Assembly: GCA_026645375.1 (NCBI GenBank)
Contig: JAPFFX010000089.1
Location: forward strand, 1-16,331
From: Citricoccus sp. WCRC_4
GTDB taxonomy: Bacteria; Actinomycetota; Actinomycetes; Actinomycetales; Micrococcaceae
Direction: 5' to 3'
Length of the DNA stretch: 16,331 bases
The notes below the pieces were generated by a model. That model was not told the DNA's origin. It did no database searches and was given only the letters and a program-made list of their open reading frames with translations. Position 1 is the stretch's first letter. The number at the start of each line of letters is the position of its first letter. Position numbers and translations under genes: made by a program. Below, piece by piece: positions 13,804-16,331 of the stretch.

Positions 13804-14222
13804 GCATGCAGAAGGGCGACTCGATCGGATCGAGCACCATCCGCCTCGACCGCGCGGACCTGGTCCGCTACGCCGGTGCCTCCGGGGACTTCAACCCCAT
13901 CCACTGGTCCGAGTCGACCGCCCGCTCCGTGGAGCTGCCCGGCGTGATCGCCCACGGCATGCTGACCATGGGGGCGGCGGTGCAGCTCGTCACCGACTGG
14001 TGCGGGGACCCCGGCCGGATCGTCGACTACCAGACGCGCTTCACCCAGATGGTCCCCGTCCCCGAGGACGGCGGGGCCACCCTGGAGATTGCCGGCAAGG
14101 TCGGGGCCGTGGACACGGAGGCCGGCACGGCCCGGATCGACCTGACCGTCACCGACCCCGGCAACGACGGCGCGCGGGTGCTGACCAAGGCGCAGGCCGT
14201 GGTCCGGTTGGCCGAGCAGTGA
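13800..14222 (+). CDS. MaoC-family dehydratase, catalytic subunit (HadB-like)
   Basis: A 140-aa hot-dog hydratase. The catalytic motif of (R)-specific hydratases is intact: YAGASGDFNPIHWSE with D30 and H35, followed by GVIAHGMLTMGAAVQLV. It resembles mycobacterial HadB and should pair with the preceding HadA-like subunit to dehydrate 3-hydroxyacyl thioesters. In an organism making no mycolic acids the likely role is ordinary type II fatty-acid synthesis, which is inference. The ATG at 13800 overlaps the upstream stop (ATGA). A second ATG at 13806 has better spacing to AGGA (13796-13799) and may be the real start, removing two residues. Its stop overlaps murB by 4 bases (GTGA). Confidence 0.88.
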   Translation: MSMQKGDSIGSSTIRLDRADLVRYAGASGDFNPIHWSESTARSVELPGVIAHGMLTMGAAVQLVTDWCGDPGRIVDYQTRFTQMVPVPEDGGATLEIAGKVGAVDTEAGTARIDLTVTDPGNDGARVLTKAQAVVRLAEQ

Positions 14223-15277
14223 GGCTGGCGGACCACACCACCAGCCGCGTGGGCGGACCCGCCGAGCACTGGGTCACCGCCACCTCCGAGGCCGCGGCCA
14301 TCTCGGCGATCCGCCTGGCCGACGAGTCCGGGAGCCCGCTGCTCGTGCTCGGCGGCGGCTCCAACACCCTGATGGCCGACGCCGGCTTCCCCGGCACCGT
14401 GGTCCAGCTCGCCTTCACCGGCATCGAGCAGCGCTCGGCCGTCACCGTGCGCATGGCCGCCGGACAGGACTGGGACAGGGCAGTGGCCTGGACCGTGGAC
14501 CACGGCCTGTCCGGACTGGAGGCCCTCTCCGGCATCCCCGGATCCGCCGGGGCCACGCCCGTGCAGAACGTGGGCGCCTACGGTGCGGACGTCTCCCAGG
14601 CCCTGGTCTCGGTCCGCGCCTGGGACCGGCAGGCCGGCCGGGTCGTCGAACTCGCCAACGCCGACCTCGGGTTCGGCTACCGGGACTCGGTGATCAAGAG
14701 GTCGCTGCTGGAGGATCCGGAGGCGACCACTCCGCGCTGGGTCGTGCTCTCCGTGGACTTCAGGCTCCGGACCGCGGGCACCGCCGCCCCGGTCCGCTAC
14801 GCCCAGCTGGCCCGGGCCCTGGGCGTGCAGGAGGGTGACACGGCACCCCTGGCCCTCGTGCGCAACGAGGTACTGTCCCTGCGGGCCGGCAAGGGCATGG
14901 TCCTGGACCCGGCCGACCACGACACCTGGTCCACCGGGTCGTTCTTCACCAACCCCGTCGTCCCGGACTCGGTCCGGGCCCGGCTGCCGGAGGGCGCCCC
15001 GGCGTTCGGCGCGGGGCCGGGCCAGGTCAAGCTCTCGGCCGCCTGGCTGATCGAGCACGCCGGCTTCGGCAAGGGCTACGGGCTGGGGGAGGCGGAGCGG
15101 CACCTGGCGCAGGGCCGCGCGTCGTTGTCCACCAAGCACACGCTGGCCGTGACGAACCGCGGCGAGGCCTCGGCCGAGGACCTGCTGGCGATCGCGCGCA
15201 CGGTACGGGACGGCGTCGAGCGGGCCTGGGGCGTGCGGCTGCACCCCGAACCGGTGCTGGTGGGGTGCACGCTGTGA
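14219..15277 (+). CDS. murB: UDP-N-acetylenolpyruvoylglucosamine reductase
   Basis: A 352-aa cytosolic FAD enzyme that reduces UDP-GlcNAc-enolpyruvate to UDP-MurNAc with NADPH, the second committed step of peptidoglycan synthesis. FAD-domain marks are LLVLGGGSNTLMADAGFPGT (about 41-60) and SGIPGSAGATPVQNVGAYG (about 104-122). Catalytic residues are R155 in YRDS, S241 in GSFFTNP and E344 in HPEPV. The YRDS and SFFTNP loops and the length indicate a type I (E. coli-like) MurB. The GTG at 14219 overlaps the hydratase stop by 4 bases. The neighbourhood of two MaoC-like genes and murB is one I recall as common in actinobacteria. Confidence 0.95.
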   Translation: MRLADHTTSRVGGPAEHWVTATSEAAAISAIRLADESGSPLLVLGGGSNTLMADAGFPGTVVQLAFTGIEQRSAVTVRMAAGQDWDRAVAWTVDHGLSGLEALSGIPGSAGATPVQNVGAYGADVSQALVSVRAWDRQAGRVVELANADLGFGYRDSVIKRSLLEDPEATTPRWVVLSVDFRLRTAGTAAPVRYAQLARALGVQEGDTAPLALVRNEVLSLRAGKGMVLDPADHDTWSTGSFFTNPVVPDSVRARLPEGAPAFGAGPGQVKLSAAWLIEHAGFGKGYGLGEAERHLAQGRASLSTKHTLAVTNRGEASAEDLLAIARTVRDGVERAWGVRLHPEPVLVGCTL

Positions 15278-16314
15278 TCCCGGACAGCCACCGCCCCTAC
15301 GTGGCCGCACCGGAGCGGTACTCCTCCACGGAGTACCGCCGCGTGGGAGCCAGCGGCCTGCACCTGCCCCCGATCAGCCTCGGTCTGTGGTGGAACTTCG
15401 GGGACAACCGGCCCTTCGACGTCCAGCGGCAGATCCTGCGCCACGCCTTCGACCACGGCATCACCCACTTCGACCTGGCGAACAACTACGGCCCGCCCTA
15501 CGGCGCCGCGGAGGAGAACTTCGGGCGGATGATGCGCCGTGACCTCGCCCCGTACCGGCACGAGATCATCGTCTCGTCCAAGGCCGGCTGGGACATGTGG
15601 CCCGGGCCGTACGGGAACCTGGGGTCGCGCAAGTACCTCATCGCCTCGGCGGAGGAGTCCCTGGACCGGATGGGCCTGGACTACGTGGACATCTTCTACT
15701 CGCACCGGGCGGACCCGCACACCCCGGTGGAGGAGACCGTCGGCGCCCTGGACACCCTCGTGCGGCAGGGCAAGGCCCTCTACGTGGGCATCTCCTCGTA
15801 CTCGGCGGAGCGCACCCGGCAGGCAGCCGCCGTCGCCCGGCAGCTCGGCACCCCGCTGGTCATCCACCAGCCCGCCTACTCGCTGCTGAACCGCTGGGTG
15901 GAGGACGCGCTGCTGGACACCCTGGCCGAGGAGGGCATGGGCTCGATCGCCTTCACCCCGCTCGCCCAGGGGCTGCTGACGGACAAGTACCTGGACGACG
16001 CCGGCGCCGTGCCCAGCGGCGGCCGCGGCTCCCTGGCCGGGCACGTCACCGAGGAGAACCTGGCCACGGTGCGCGCCCTGGCCGGGCTGGCCGCCGAGCG
16101 CGGCCAGACCCTGGCGCAACTGGCCATCGCCTGGCTGCTCCGCGAGGGCGGGGTGAGTTCCGTGCTGCTCGGGGCGTCCTCCACGGCCCAGCTGGACGAG
16201 AACCTCGGCGCACTGGCGAACACCGCCTTCACGGACGCCGAACTGGACCGCATCGACCGGGTGGCCGGACGGGAGTCCACCATCAACCTCTGGGACGTGT
16301 CCTCGTCGATCTGA
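15274..16314 (+). CDS. aldo/keto reductase, YghZ-like
   Basis: A 346-aa NADPH-dependent aldo/keto reductase with a TIM-barrel sequence. The catalytic tetrad is complete: D67 and Y72 in FDLANNYGPPYG, K103 in SSKAGWDMWPG and H144 in YSHRADPHTP. The insert WDMWPGPYGNLGSRKYL and the start SLGLWWNFGDN closely match the E. coli YghZ group, which reduces L-glyceraldehyde 3-phosphate and other small aldehydes such as methylglyoxal. The natural substrate is not readable here. The GTG at 15274 is chosen because it overlaps the murB stop by 4 bases (GTGA) and has GGGG 8 nt upstream; a GTG at 15265 is the alternative. It is probably the last gene of the operon seen; only 17 bases of window follow the stop. 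Confidence 0.91.
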   Translation: MIPDSHRPYVAAPERYSSTEYRRVGASGLHLPPISLGLWWNFGDNRPFDVQRQILRHAFDHGITHFDLANNYGPPYGAAEENFGRMMRRDLAPYRHEIIVSSKAGWDMWPGPYGNLGSRKYLIASAEESLDRMGLDYVDIFYSHRADPHTPVEETVGALDTLVRQGKALYVGISSYSAERTRQAAAVARQLGTPLVIHQPAYSLLNRWVEDALLDTLAEEGMGSIAFTPLAQGLLTDKYLDDAGAVPSGGRGSLAGHVTEENLATVRALAGLAAERGQTLAQLAIAWLLREGGVSSVLLGASSTAQLDENLGALANTAFTDAELDRIDRVAGRESTINLWDVSSSI

Positions 16315-16331
16315 GCCGGGCCCCGCTTCCA

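Overview
The window is high-GC DNA with short intergenic gaps, many GTG starts and repeated 4-base ATGA/GTGA overlaps between consecutive genes. Gene content (an NnaR-type regulator, a HadA/HadB-like dehydratase pair beside murB, a cbs-metB pair) points to an actinobacterium. A Micrococcaceae-like organism such as Kocuria or a relative is my guess; no rRNA or marker gene here settles it.

Layout. 1-314 (minus) is the 5' part of an AlkA-like DNA glycosylase, divergent from cbs-metB (397-3199, plus), a transsulfuration pair. A small membrane protein (3186-3749, minus) converges on metB. It lies back to back with a DEAD-box RNA helicase (4100-5989, plus) that has an unusually long leader of about 300 nt. 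tRNA-Thr(GGT) and tRNA-Met(CAT) follow, ending in a 32-bp palindromic terminator.

6356-13147 is a nitrite-assimilation block. On the minus strand it holds nirB, a uroporphyrinogen-III methyltransferase and an NnaR-type regulator with 4-base overlaps, then a formate/nitrite channel. On the plus strand, divergent from nirB, are nirD and a sirohydrochlorin chelatase. NirBD would reduce nitrite to ammonium using siroheme; the methyltransferase and chelatase catalyse two of the three siroheme steps, and the channel would import nitrite. The nirB-nirD intergenic region carries a GlnR-like array of three boxes in 11-bp phase and a separate palindrome against the nirD -10.

13096-16314 (plus) is a compact run: a small membrane protein, two hot-dog dehydratase subunits (HadA/HadB-like), murB and an aldo/keto reductase. 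In mycobacteria and other actinobacteria the tRNA-Thr, tRNA-Met, rpmG and hadAB genes lie together. Here the nitrite block sits between the tRNAs and the had genes, and rpmG is not seen. This suggests a lineage-specific insertion, and a 20-bp near copy of part of tRNA-Thr lies inside the block.

I see no transposase, integrase, phage gene, CRISPR array or toxin-antitoxin pair. Most of the window is ordinary housekeeping and nitrogen metabolism; the interest is in synteny, regulation and RNA structure.
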